Assembly (NCBI GenBank): GCA_025361845.1
Contig: JANYJL010000138.1
Coordinates: 1-34,941, forward strand
DNA from: Rhizobacter sp.
Lineage (GTDB): Bacteria; Pseudomonadota; Gammaproteobacteria; Burkholderiales; Burkholderiaceae_C
Direction: 5' to 3'
DNA: 34,941 bases
Position numbers and translations under genes: made by a program. A model generated the notes under the pieces. It worked only from the letters and a program-made list of their open reading frames with translations, made no database searches and was not told the DNA's origin. Each line of letters starts with the position of its first letter. The first letter of the stretch is position 1. Shown piece by piece: positions 1 through 7,622 of the stretch.

Positions 1-1
1 G

Positions 2-550
2 GCGAACCACCGCTACGTGATGGTCCTGCACACGCACCAGGCGAATCCGCACGTGCATATCAGCGTGCGCGCGGAGGGGCGTGACGGCAAACGCCTGAAT
101 CCTCGCAAGGAAGATTTGCGCCGGTGGCGCGAGACCTTTGCCGAGCGGCTGCGCGGTTGGGGCATTGAGGCCGAGGCGTCGTCGCAGTCCACGCGGGGCG
201 TGTCACGGCGCAGCCTGCGCGGCTGGGAGCGCCAGCTCGGCGCCGCGGCGCGAATGGGCAAGAAGCGCAGTGAACACAAGTCGGGGCCCGCGTTTCGGGC
301 TACGCGCTCGGGCGCGTTGCTGGCCTGGGCGGAGATCACCAAGGTACTGGCTGCATCGCCCGACCCAGCCGACCGCAATCTGAGCAAGAGCATCGTCGAC
401 TTCGTGTTGCAGACGGAAGTCGCGCGAGCCGTTCAACGACATCGTGCCGCTCAGCGGCAGGCCGAGCTGCCGGGCATGACCATGGAGCCGAGGCGGACCG
501 CACAGCAGGTGCGACCGGAGCCGAGCCGTGGCCCAGACATGAGCCGGTAG
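2..550 (+). CDS. Conjugative relaxase, C-terminal part (5' end outside window)
   Basis: The reading frame is open from the window edge, so the start lies upstream; about 182 residues are visible. The visible N-terminal part contains a histidine-rich metal-site motif, HTHQANPHVHISVR, typical of the third motif of MobA/VirD2-type relaxases that nick the transfer origin of plasmids and integrative elements. It is followed by RLNPRKEDLRRWRETFAERL and the WGIEAEAS stretch that I recall from relaxases of proteobacterial ICEs. The tail (DPADRNLSKSIVDFV, then a Pro/Arg/Gln-rich end) resembles the natural C-terminus of the short members of this group, so truncation is only by the window edge. It points to a mobile or formerly mobile element at the left side. 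The convergent AlpA-like gene supports this. Family membership is fairly sure; activity cannot be judged. Confidence 0.75.
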   Translation, partial: ANHRYVMVLHTHQANPHVHISVRAEGRDGKRLNPRKEDLRRWRETFAERLRGWGIEAEASSQSTRGVSRRSLRGWERQLGAAARMGKKRSEHKSGPAFRATRSGALLAWAEITKVLAASPDPADRNLSKSIVDFVLQTEVARAVQRHRAAQRQAELPGMTMEPRRTAQQVRPEPSRGPDMSR

Positions 551-596
551 TGGCAGCAAGCGAAGGCCCAAGTCCTCGCCGCCGGACGGGCTCGAG

Positions 597-623
597 GGCA
601 GGCCGCAGAAACAGCCGCCTGCC
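597..623. terminator. Inverted repeat between convergent genes
   Basis: GGCAGGC at 597-603 and GCCTGCC at 617-623 form a perfect 7-bp stem around a 13-nt loop. It lies between the ends of the convergent relaxase and AlpA-like genes, where a bidirectional terminator would be expected. There is no T-tract on either side, so intrinsic termination is not certain. Confidence 0.35.
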
Positions 624-657
624 CGCGAGCCGCAGCGTGTGTGCGCCTCGCGCCGCG

Positions 658-951
658 TCAAGGGTTCGCTGGCGCCGGGCTTCGCCCGCCCTGGACCCGG
701 CGCGTGTCGCCAGAACCCGTCTCGGTCAGGGTCGATCCGACGCAAAGCGACGCGCTCCAGCGATCGAGATCGGCCCAGCGCCAGGCGACCGCACGACGTC
801 CCACATGGACCGGCGCAGGGAACTCACCGTTGGCGACGAGCCGATAGATGGTTGAGCGGCCGAGGACGGTGGCCTGCATGACCGTGGGCAACCGTGCGAG
901 CAGGCGTACCGGCTCGGCAGGGCCGTGCGGAAGGAGTGCGGGACGGTTCAT
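658..951 (-). CDS. AlpA-family helix-turn-helix regulator
   Basis: A small DNA-binding protein of about 97 residues. The core reads LLARLPTVMQATVLGRSTIY then RLVANGEFPAPVHVG, followed by AVAWRWADLDRWSASL. This is the classic AlpA/MerR-like winged-helix pattern (recognition helix 'GRSTIYRLVANGEFP', then a beta wing and the W-x-x-x-D-x-x-W end). Such proteins regulate excision and integrase genes of prophages and integrative elements. I chose the ATG at 951 (MNRPALLPHG...) because the longer frame to 1050 adds residues unlike the family. Its C-terminal 25 residues are low-complexity. It converges on the relaxase gene, and both fit a mobile-element remnant. The regulated gene is not visible. Confidence 0.7.
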   Translation of the reverse strand: MNRPALLPHGPAEPVRLLARLPTVMQATVLGRSTIYRLVANGEFPAPVHVGRRAVAWRWADLDRWSASLCVGSTLTETGSGDTRRVQGGRSPAPANP

Positions 952-1669
952 GCGGGCACTGGCAACGGGGCGTGTGAGAACTCTAGGCGAGGCCCAGGGG
1001 CGAACGAGCGATGATTCCGCGCCAAGAATCATCGACACCACGCACGTCATCGCCGTCGATTCAAGTCAATGTAGGTGTTGTTCGGGGGAGGGTGGACGCT
1101 GGAATTGCGTCGGAATCTAGCGGCCCGGGTGGCGCGGGGCGAGAGCGGAGGGCGGTTTCTGTGGTGGAGGAAGGCGAGCGCCGAGTGGACAGGAAGGGCT
1201 GGAGGCGACGGCCTTGGCGCGACCGCAGCGAAGGCGTCGCTGGCCCTCGATCGTCAGGCGATCGGCCGCACTGGTGCGAATGACTGGTTCAGGGCAGAAT
1301 GGTCGAGTGGGCTGATAGTCGCGCGCTCGCCCACTTTCGGACCTTTGCGAATATATGCTGCCCGGAGGTTCGCCGCATGGTCCTCGACACTTCGCTCGGC
1401 CATATCGACAGGCCAACGACCTGGAGCCAATGGGTCTGTTCGCGGGGTCTGATCAAGCCCGTAAGGGTCAGAGCAGGATCGATTGTGGGTGCCGCAACGA
1501 GCCAAGCTCACGCGCGGAAACGAGTGGTGCCTCATGCGCGATAGCCCGGGCACGTACACCCCTCTGATATGGAACGGGAGAACCCCGACGCGTGCGCATC
1601 GGCGCGGCCGGAGCAAAATAGCGATGCTTGACTCTCGTCGCACCACTTGCTTCTTGGAGAACGTCGATC
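952..1669. other. 718-bp stretch without a supported gene
   Basis: Several open frames cross this stretch on both strands, but none gives a protein I recognise and all have the arginine-, serine- and proline-rich look of chance frames in G+C-rich DNA. I found no tRNA, insertion-sequence ends or long repeats. A short direct repeat of the palindrome CGATCG occurs near 1246-1262. It may be decayed mobile-element DNA. Confidence 0.5.
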
Positions 1670-2875
1670 GTGTCAATTGACTCTGCCCGCGACCCGCAAC
1701 GCGCGTGGGTCGCCTCCTGGACCGCGAGCCCTCAGCCTGTCTGGCCTGCCACCTTTCCGGTTCCCGTTGGCTTTCCGCGACAGCTGTGGAATCAGACGCT
1801 GCGCCAGACGGCGCGCATCAGCATCGGCGGTGAACGCATGCGGATCGTGCTTTCCAATGCCTATGGCGATCGACCGCTGGTGATCGGCGATGCGCGCGTC
1901 GCGCTGGCACGGAGCCCCGCGTCCAACGTCGCCGGGTCCGACTTCGCCGTGACCTTCGATGGTCTGGGGCGAACCGTGATTCCGCCTGGCGCCTGGGCGT
2001 TGAGCGACCCGCTGGACTGGCCCGTGGCGCCCCTCGCGAGCGTTTTGGTCAGTGTGTTCCTGCCCGAGATCACGCCCACCGCAACGATGCATTTCGACGC
2101 GCGCCAGACGGCTGTCATCGCTGCCGGCAATGTTGTCGGGCAGGCCGACATGGCGGCTGACATCACGATCACCTCACGACTTTTCTTGAGCGCGATATGG
2201 GTCGAGACGACCGCAGCGGCACGGGCAATTGCTGTTCTGGCTGACTCCATTGCCGACGGCGATGGGTCGACACCGGATGCCAACAGGCGCTGGCCCGACG
2301 TGTTGGCAGAGCGCCTCGTCGCTGCTGGCGGCGTGCCTGTGGCGGTGCTAAACCAGGGTATCTCGGGCGGGCGCTTGATCTCCGACGGCATGGGCGTCAG
2401 CGCCTTGGCGCGGTTCGATCGCGATGTGTTGGCTCAGCCCGGGGTGGACACACTGATCCTGATGATCGGGTTGAACGACATCGGATGGGCCGGTGGCGTG
2501 CTCGCGCCCGGCGAGGCCGTGCCTTCAGCACGACAGTTGATCGGCGCCTACCGCCAGTTGATCGCTCGTGCGCGGGCGCATCGCTTGCGGGTCATCGGCG
2601 CGACGCTGACGCCGTTCGAAGGGGCGTTGCCCGACGGCCCGTTCGCCTATTTTCACGACGCTGCCAAGGAGGCGTTGCGGTCAGAAGTCAACGCCTGGCT
2701 GCGTGCCACCGTCGAAGTCGATGCGCTCATCGACTTCGACGCGGTGGTGCGAGATCCCCAACGGCGCAGCCGGCTTCGGCCCGAGTTCGACTCTGGCGAT
2801 CACCTTCACCTTCAGGACAGCGGCTATGCCGCGATGGCCGCGCACGTGGACCTGGCGTTGCTCGACAAGACCTGA
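1670..2875 (+). CDS. SGNH/GDSL-family hydrolase (esterase-like)
   Basis: A 401-residue SGNH hydrolase, a family that removes acyl or acetyl groups from sugars and lipids with a Ser-Asp-His triad. The nucleophile block reads VLADSIADG (the usual GDS is ADS here). The oxyanion Asn block reads MIGLNDIG, and the C-terminal block DSGDHLHLQDSGYAAMA carries the D-x-x-H pair. The N-terminal 170 residues (WVASWTASPQ..., GGERMRIVLSNAYGDRPL) form the beta-rich domain common in the long secreted-type members, but I see no clear signal peptide. I chose GTG at 1670 because GGAG lies about 10 nt upstream; a TTG at 1628 is in frame but has no ribosome site. It lies just upstream of the operator region of the sugar cluster on the same strand and may supply deacylated substrate. 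That link is inference. Confidence 0.8.
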   Translation: MSIDSARDPQRAWVASWTASPQPVWPATFPVPVGFPRQLWNQTLRQTARISIGGERMRIVLSNAYGDRPLVIGDARVALARSPASNVAGSDFAVTFDGLGRTVIPPGAWALSDPLDWPVAPLASVLVSVFLPEITPTATMHFDARQTAVIAAGNVVGQADMAADITITSRLFLSAIWVETTAAARAIAVLADSIADGDGSTPDANRRWPDVLAERLVAAGGVPVAVLNQGISGGRLISDGMGVSALARFDRDVLAQPGVDTLILMIGLNDIGWAGGVLAPGEAVPSARQLIGAYRQLIARARAHRLRVIGATLTPFEGALPDGPFAYFHDAAKEALRSEVNAWLRATVEVDALIDFDAVVRDPQRRSRLRPEFDSGDHLHLQDSGYAAMAAHVDLALLDKT

Positions 2876-2919
2876 CCGCCAAGGCACCTGCTAGGGAAAA
2901 CACGCATCTTTATATGCTA

Positions 2920-2931
2920 GTAATCGATTAC
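2920..2931. promoter_or_regulatory. LacI-type operator-like palindrome 1
   Basis: GTAATCGATTAC is a perfect 12-bp palindrome with a central CG, as in operators of LacI/GalR-family repressors. It lies 45 bp after the SGNH hydrolase stop codon and about 230 bp upstream of the third copy. Confidence 0.6.
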
Positions 2932-3047
2932 ATTGATCTTATCGGCTTGTTGAGAGAACTCTGACAAAGTTGCAGTTGAACTGCGGAGCCGAAGAAAATC
3001 GCAAAGTGGCGGACCGGTGCCCAGGTTGCCAAAGTGGACCAAGAAAT

Positions 3048-3059
3048 GTAATCGTTACC
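3048..3059. promoter_or_regulatory. LacI-type operator-like palindrome 2 (imperfect)
   Basis: GTAATCGTTACC is an imperfect copy of the same motif. It shares the left half exactly and has one base fewer between the half-sites. It overlaps the candidate -10 element at 3049-3054. Confidence 0.4.
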
Positions 3060-3157
3060 AACGACGGTTCATCTCAGCGGTAATCCAGTCGCAGCGGGCT
3101 GGAGGGCGGTAGAGACTGACGAGACGTTAAAAGTTCGCCTGTCGTGCTTCGAAGAAT

Positions 3158-3169
3158 GTAAACGATTAC
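3158..3169. promoter_or_regulatory. LacI-type operator-like palindrome 3
   Basis: GTAAACGATTAC differs from palindrome 1 at a single position and has the central CG. It ends 32 bp before the start codon of the first operon gene, a typical place for a repressing operator. Confidence 0.6.
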
Positions 3170-3201
3170 TGAACCTGAATATCTAATCAAGGAGATCTGC
3201 G

Positions 3202-4038
3202 ATGAGTCAATGGAAACTGGCCTACGAAACCAATTGTTGGGGGCCCATGGGCGGCGACGCGGTCGGCGTGACCTCGGCCACGCGGCTGACCTACCGCACT
3301 TATGCCGACATGGCGCGTGCCATTGACGACATCGCCGCCGCCGGCTTCGCGGGCGTCGAGATGTTCGACGGCAACCTGCTCGATTACCAGGGTCAGCCGG
3401 CCGAACTGCGCCGCCTGCTCGAGGCCGCCGGCGTGCAGCTGGTGGCGTCGTACAGCGGCTGCAACTTCATCTTCCCGGATCTGCTGGACGAAGAGCTGGC
3501 GCGCATCGACCGCGTGTCTGCCGCCACCGCCGAAGCGGGTGGCCTCTACATCGTGCTGGGCGGCGGCGCGCAGCGCGCCGCGGGCATCCGCGAAGGCGAC
3601 TACGCGCTGCTCGGCGCGGCGCTCGACAAGGCCGACGCCGTGGCCCGCAAGCACGGCATCACCGCCCACTACCACCCGCACCTGAGCACCATCGTCGAAA
3701 CGCCGGAGCAGGTGCGCAAGGTCTTCGCGCACACCTCGATCGGCTTCTGCCCGGATACCGCCCACCTGGCAGCAGGCGGTGCCGACGTACCGGCGCTGAT
3801 TGCCGAGTTCTTCGACCGCATCACCTACGTGCACATGAAGGGGCTGCAGCGCAATCCGTTCCGCTTCACCCCACTCGACGAAGGCGACCTGGACACCGGC
3901 GCGATCCTGCGGCAGCTCAAGGTGCTGAAGTTCGAAGGCTGGATCACCACCGAACTCGACGCCTGGGCCGAGCCGCTCGCAGCGGCGAAGCGCACCCGCC
4001 AATTCTTCAAGGACTTCGAGACGAACGCTTCCCATTGA
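3202..4038 (+). CDS. Sugar phosphate isomerase/epimerase family TIM barrel, inosose-dehydratase-like
   Basis: A 278-residue protein of the xylose-isomerase-like TIM-barrel superfamily. Several stretches match the pattern I remember for inosose dehydratase (IolE). These are HYHPHLSTIVETPEQV, then FCPDTAHLAAGGADVP (the D-x-x-H metal pair), then RITYVHMKGL and WITTELD near the end. Glu53 in GVEMFDG, the histidines and the final Glu are candidate metal ligands. IolE dehydrates 2-keto-myo-inositol in the cytoplasm, so the natural guess is dehydration or isomerisation of a keto-cyclitol or keto-sugar made by a neighbouring Gfo/Idh/MocA dehydrogenase. The start is clear (AAGGAGA about 7 nt before ATG). 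It is the first gene after the operator region, so repression probably acts here. The substrate is not proven. Confidence 0.75.
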   Translation: MSQWKLAYETNCWGPMGGDAVGVTSATRLTYRTYADMARAIDDIAAAGFAGVEMFDGNLLDYQGQPAELRRLLEAAGVQLVASYSGCNFIFPDLLDEELARIDRVSAATAEAGGLYIVLGGGAQRAAGIREGDYALLGAALDKADAVARKHGITAHYHPHLSTIVETPEQVRKVFAHTSIGFCPDTAHLAAGGADVPALIAEFFDRITYVHMKGLQRNPFRFTPLDEGDLDTGAILRQLKVLKFEGWITTELDAWAEPLAAAKRTRQFFKDFETNASH

Positions 4039-4084
4039 GCTCGCGCCGCCAAACGGCCCACAACAACCACAGACGGAGACACCC

Positions 4085-5197
4085 ATGAAACGATTCCTAC
4101 CCGCCATCCTCACCGCCCTGCTGTCGGCCACCCTGACGGGCCACGCCGCGGCGGTCGACCCCGCTGCGGCACTGGCCGCGCTCAAGGACAACGTGCAAAG
4201 CCTCGGCCCGAATGGCGAAAAGCCGGCACCGGCCTCGGCGGTGCAGCTCACCGACGCCGAACTGACCAAGATCAAAGCGATGAACGCCACTGCGGCGATT
4301 GTGTTTCACTACACCGGCAACGACTGGTCGCGCGCCCAGATCGCCGGCCTGAAGGCTCAGTTCGCAGCGATGAACATCAAGGTCATCGCGGTCACCGACG
4401 CCGGGTTCAAGCCCGAAAAGCAGGTCGCCGACATCGAGACCGTGTTGACGCAGAAGCCGTCGATCATCGTCTCGATCCCGTCCGACCCGTCGGCCACAGC
4501 GCAGGCCTACCGAGCAGCGGTGGCGCAAGGTGTCAAGCTCGTCTTCATGGACAATGTGCCCAAGGGCTTCCAGGCCGGCAAGGACTACGTCAGCGCCGTT
4601 TCCGCCGACAACTACGGCAACGGCGTGGCTTCCGCGCACCTGATGGCGCAGGCGCTCAAAAGCGAAGGTGACATCGGCATCGTGTTCCACGCCGCCGACT
4701 TCTTCGTCACGCGACAGCGCTACGACGCGTTCAAGAAGACCATCACCACCGACTACCCGAAGATCAGAATAGTTGCCGAGCAGGGCATCGGCGGCCCCGA
4801 CTTCACCGGCGACGCCGACAAGGCGGCCGGTGCCATGCTCACCTCGAACCGCAAGCTCAAGGCCATCTGGGCGGTCTGGTCAGACCCTGCCGAAGGCGTA
4901 CTCGCCGCGGCTCGCACGGCGGGCCGGGACGACCTGATCGTGACGACGGTCGACCTGGGCGAAAACGTCGCCATCGACATGGCGCGCGGCGGCTTCATCA
5001 AGGGGCTCGGCGCCCAGCGTCCCTACGACCAAGGCGTTACCGAAGCGCTGCTGGCCGGCTACGGCTTGCTGGGCAAGGCCGCGCCGCCCTACGTCGCTCT
5101 GCCGGCCCTGCCGGTGACCAAGCAGAACCTGTTGGAGGCTTGGCAGACCGTGTATCACGTGCCGGCCACCGACAAGATCAAGAGCAGCCTGCGCTGA
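4085..5197 (+). CDS. Periplasmic sugar-binding protein of an ABC transporter (copy 1)
   Basis: A 370-residue ribose-type (Peripla_BP_4) binding protein. It starts with a Sec signal peptide (MKRFLPAILTALLSA..., cleavage likely after AAA near residue 23). The type I binding-protein fold is visible as alternating strands: AAIVFHY, KVIAVTD, SIIVSIP, LVFMDN. Candidate ligand residues are N79-D80-W81-S82-R83, D175-N176, R210-Q-R212, W265, D290 and Q311, by analogy with RbsB. It captures the substrate in the periplasm and delivers it to the permease at 11490-12458. It shares long identical blocks with the binding protein at 6412-7551 and with the C-terminal domain of the fused ATPase, so the three arose by duplication. 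GGAGAC precedes the start. Confidence 0.88.
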   Translation: MKRFLPAILTALLSATLTGHAAAVDPAAALAALKDNVQSLGPNGEKPAPASAVQLTDAELTKIKAMNATAAIVFHYTGNDWSRAQIAGLKAQFAAMNIKVIAVTDAGFKPEKQVADIETVLTQKPSIIVSIPSDPSATAQAYRAAVAQGVKLVFMDNVPKGFQAGKDYVSAVSADNYGNGVASAHLMAQALKSEGDIGIVFHAADFFVTRQRYDAFKKTITTDYPKIRIVAEQGIGGPDFTGDADKAAGAMLTSNRKLKAIWAVWSDPAEGVLAAARTAGRDDLIVTTVDLGENVAIDMARGGFIKGLGAQRPYDQGVTEALLAGYGLLGKAAPPYVALPALPVTKQNLLEAWQTVYHVPATDKIKSSLR

Positions 5198-5234
5198 ACT
5201 CGCCCTCAACCCCGTCATCGGGAGCGACCACGAC

Positions 5235-6257
5235 ATGAGATCTGTTTACCTGCCTGGCAACAAAGAGGTGGTGGTGCGCGACGTCGACCCACCGCGTCCC
5301 GGTCACGCCGAGGTGCGGATCGCCGTCAAGGCCTCCTGCATCTGCCGCAGCGACATGAGCCTGTACTACGGCAATGCGGTATTGGGCGGAGTCGTGCCCG
5401 GCCGCTTCATCTGCGGGCATGAACCGGCCGGCTTCGTCGAGGAACTCGGCCAAGGCGTCACGACCTTGCGTGTAGGTGACCGCGTAGCGGTGCACCTGGC
5501 GCTGGGCTGTGGCACCTGCCCGGCCTGCCGGCGCGGCATCTTTCACCTCTGCCCCACCTGGAAGTGCATCGGTTTCACAGCCGATGGCGGCAATGCCGAC
5601 TACATGGTCGTGCCCGAACGCAACTGTCTGCGCATCCCCGATTCCTTGAGCTTCGTCGCGGCGGCCATTTCGACTGACGCCTTCGGCACGCTCTACAGCG
5701 CCTGCAAGAAGCTCGAGCTGTCGGGCGCCAGCACGCTGGGCATATGGGGCATGGGGCCGATGGGCTCCAGCGGCATCCTGGCGGCCAAGGCGCTGGGGGC
5801 GCGGGTAGTGGCCTTCGACCCGATCGCCGAGCGGCGCGAGTTCGCGCTCAAGCTTGGTGCCGACCTGGCGCTGGACCCGACGGCGCCCGGTGTGATGGAC
5901 GCCATCAAGGAGTTCAGCCATGGCGACGGCCTGAGCGCGGCGATCGACTGTTCGGGCAATCCGACCGCGCAAAACATGGCGCTCGACGCGGTGCGCCCGT
6001 TCGGCAAGGTGGCCTTCGTCGGCGAGTCCAAGGAGACCACCATCCGCCCCAGCGAACAACTGATCCGCAAACAGATCAGCCTGATCGGCTCGTGGTACTT
6101 CGGCATCGCCGAGTACGCCGAGATCGCCGAGTTGCTTGTCTCCAAGAAGATCGACCTGACGCAGCTGGCCACCCACACCTTCAGCCTCGACGAAGCGCCC
6201 GAGGCCTTCGCACTGTTCGATCAGCGCAAGACCGAAAAGGCGGTCTTCGTCATGTGA
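5235..6257 (+). CDS. Zinc-dependent alcohol/polyol dehydrogenase (MDR family)
   Basis: A 340-residue medium-chain dehydrogenase that would oxidise an alcohol or polyol with NAD(P). The catalytic zinc ligands are visible as Cys37 in CICRSD and the His of CGHEPAG. The structural zinc lobe reads CGTCPACRRGIFHLC, with all four cysteines. The Rossmann motif is GIWGMGPMG at about residues 173-181, and the C-terminus has the usual LDEAPEAF. It lies 37 bp after binding-protein gene 1, inside the operon, which suggests it acts on the imported compound or a downstream intermediate. The exact substrate (sorbitol-, threonine- or cyclitol-like) cannot be told. Length and motifs are normal. Confidence 0.85.
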   Translation: MRSVYLPGNKEVVVRDVDPPRPGHAEVRIAVKASCICRSDMSLYYGNAVLGGVVPGRFICGHEPAGFVEELGQGVTTLRVGDRVAVHLALGCGTCPACRRGIFHLCPTWKCIGFTADGGNADYMVVPERNCLRIPDSLSFVAAAISTDAFGTLYSACKKLELSGASTLGIWGMGPMGSSGILAAKALGARVVAFDPIAERREFALKLGADLALDPTAPGVMDAIKEFSHGDGLSAAIDCSGNPTAQNMALDAVRPFGKVAFVGESKETTIRPSEQLIRKQISLIGSWYFGIAEYAEIAELLVSKKIDLTQLATHTFSLDEAPEAFALFDQRKTEKAVFVM

Positions 6258-6411
6258 ACCCTGGCGCGGCCCTGGGCACAACCCGCGTGCCGCGCACCCA
6301 GAAAACCCCTGTCACAACCCCAGGTCAGATCCCTACCGCGCGCCCGGTCCAGCCCCCTGGCGTGGACCGAACACCGACCCGACCCATTCACCTCAACGAA
6401 AGCACATCATC

Positions 6412-7551
6412 ATGAAGACCCATTCCTTGTCCCGCCTTGGTGCCGCGCTGTGCGCCACCGGCTTCGTCATGGCATTCGCCGCCGCCACGCCAGCGCTGGC
6501 CTACGACACTACCGCTGCCCTGAAGGACGTCGCGGCGATGCTGCCGCCGGCCGGCCCGGGCGGCGAGAAGCCGGTCGCCGCCTCGGAGATCAAGCTGAGC
6601 GCTGCCGAGATCGACCAGGTCAAGGCCAAGAAGGCCAAAGCCGCGATCGTGATGCACTACGGCGGCAACGACTGGTCACGCGCCCAGATCGAGGGCCTGA
6701 AGGCCCAGTTCAAGGTGATGGGCATCGAGGTCATCGCCGTCACCGACGCCGGCTTCAAATCGGAAAAACAAGTCGCCGACATCGAGACGGTGCTGGTGCA
6801 AAAGCCCGACATCATCGTCTCCGTGCCGACCGACCCGGTGGCCACGCAAGCGGCCTTCAAGAAGGCAGCCAAGCAAGGCGTGAAAATCATCTTCATGGGC
6901 AATGACCCCAAGGGACTGGAAGCTGGTGTCGATTACTTCAGCAACGTCTCGCCCAACGACTACGGCAACGGTGTGGCCTCGGCCCACCTGATGGCTCAGG
7001 CCCTGGGCCCGAACGGTGGCGAGATCGGCATGGTGTTCCACGCCGCGACTGATTTCTTCCAGACGCGCCAGCGTTACATCGGCTTCAAGAAGGTGATGGC
7101 CGACAACTACCCGAACATCAAGATCGTGGCCGAGCAAGGCATCGGTGGCCCCGACTTCGTGGGTGACGCCGAGAAGGCCGCAGGTGCGATGCTGACCTCG
7201 AATCGCAAGCTCAAGGGCATCTGGGCGGTGTGGGACGTGCCGGCCGAGGGCGTGATCGCCGCTGCCCGCGCGGCCAGTCGTGACGACCTGATCATCACCA
7301 CCGTCGACCTGGGCCAGAACGTCGCCATCGACATGGCGCGTGGCGGCTACGTCAAGGGTGTGTCGGCGCAGCGGCCCTACGACCAGGGCGTGACCGAAGC
7401 CCTGCTGGGCGGTTATGCGCTGCTGGGCAAGAAGGCGCCGACCTTCGTGGCCTGGCCGATCATCCCGACCACCAAGGCCAACGTGCTCGACTCGTGGAAG
7501 GCGGTTTACCACGTCGATGCGCCGGACAACATCCGCAAGAGCATGAAGTAA
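6412..7551 (+). CDS. Periplasmic sugar-binding protein of an ABC transporter (copy 2)
   Basis: A 379-residue paralogue of the binding protein at 4085-5197. The signal peptide runs to about residue 30 (…AFAAATPALA, then YD). The mature part keeps the candidate ligand residues N86-D87-W88-S89-R90, the DNYGNG loop and TRQR, and shares long blocks with copy 1 (AEQGIGGPDF, GAMLTSNRKLK, TTVDLG). Differences such as GGND for TGND and FMGNDPKG for FMDNVPKG suggest a related but not identical ligand. The 154-bp upstream gap has no strong ribosome site, only an A-rich stretch before ATG. A strong hairpin follows the stop codon at 7562-7587 and may stabilise this part of the transcript, fitting the need for excess binding protein. 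Confidence 0.88.
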   Translation: MKTHSLSRLGAALCATGFVMAFAAATPALAYDTTAALKDVAAMLPPAGPGGEKPVAASEIKLSAAEIDQVKAKKAKAAIVMHYGGNDWSRAQIEGLKAQFKVMGIEVIAVTDAGFKSEKQVADIETVLVQKPDIIVSVPTDPVATQAAFKKAAKQGVKIIFMGNDPKGLEAGVDYFSNVSPNDYGNGVASAHLMAQALGPNGGEIGMVFHAATDFFQTRQRYIGFKKVMADNYPNIKIVAEQGIGGPDFVGDAEKAAGAMLTSNRKLKGIWAVWDVPAEGVIAAARAASRDDLIITTVDLGQNVAIDMARGGYVKGVSAQRPYDQGVTEALLGGYALLGKKAPTFVAWPIIPTTKANVLDSWKAVYHVDAPDNIRKSMK

Positions 7552-7561
7552 GCCATGTGCA

Positions 7562-7587
7562 CGGGGACGCGCGAGGCGCTGTCCCCG
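7562..7587 (+). other. Strong intercistronic hairpin after binding-protein gene 2
   Basis: C-GGGGAC-GCGC, loop GAG, GCGC-T-GTCCCC-G: an 11-bp stem with a single bulged T and a 3-nt loop, starting 11 nt after the stop codon of the binding protein. There is no T-tract, so it is more likely an mRNA-stabilising or partial-termination element than a full terminator. Such hairpins after binding-protein genes are known, for example after malE. Confidence 0.55.
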
Positions 7588-7622
7588 GCCCCGGCCGCGT
7601 TCCACCTCAACAGGAGATATTT

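Larger units (their letters stand above)
2876..3201. promoter_or_regulatory. 326-bp control region of the catabolic/transport cluster
   Basis: This noncoding stretch lies between the SGNH hydrolase gene and the first gene of the long operon. It is more A+T-rich than its surroundings and contains three palindromes of the form GTAA-xCG-xTTAC, listed separately. A possible sigma-70 promoter is TTGCCA at 3026-3031, a 17-nt spacer, then TAATCG at 3049-3054, whose -10 overlaps the middle palindrome. That arrangement would suit repression by the LacI-family protein encoded at 12902-13888. The promoter match is weak. AAGGAGA precedes the ATG at 3202. Confidence 0.6.

Noticed and set aside
1254-1676. 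Minus-strand 140-codon frame in the gap before the SGNH hydrolase
   Set aside because: No family pattern, no ribosome site seen, and composition like a chance frame.
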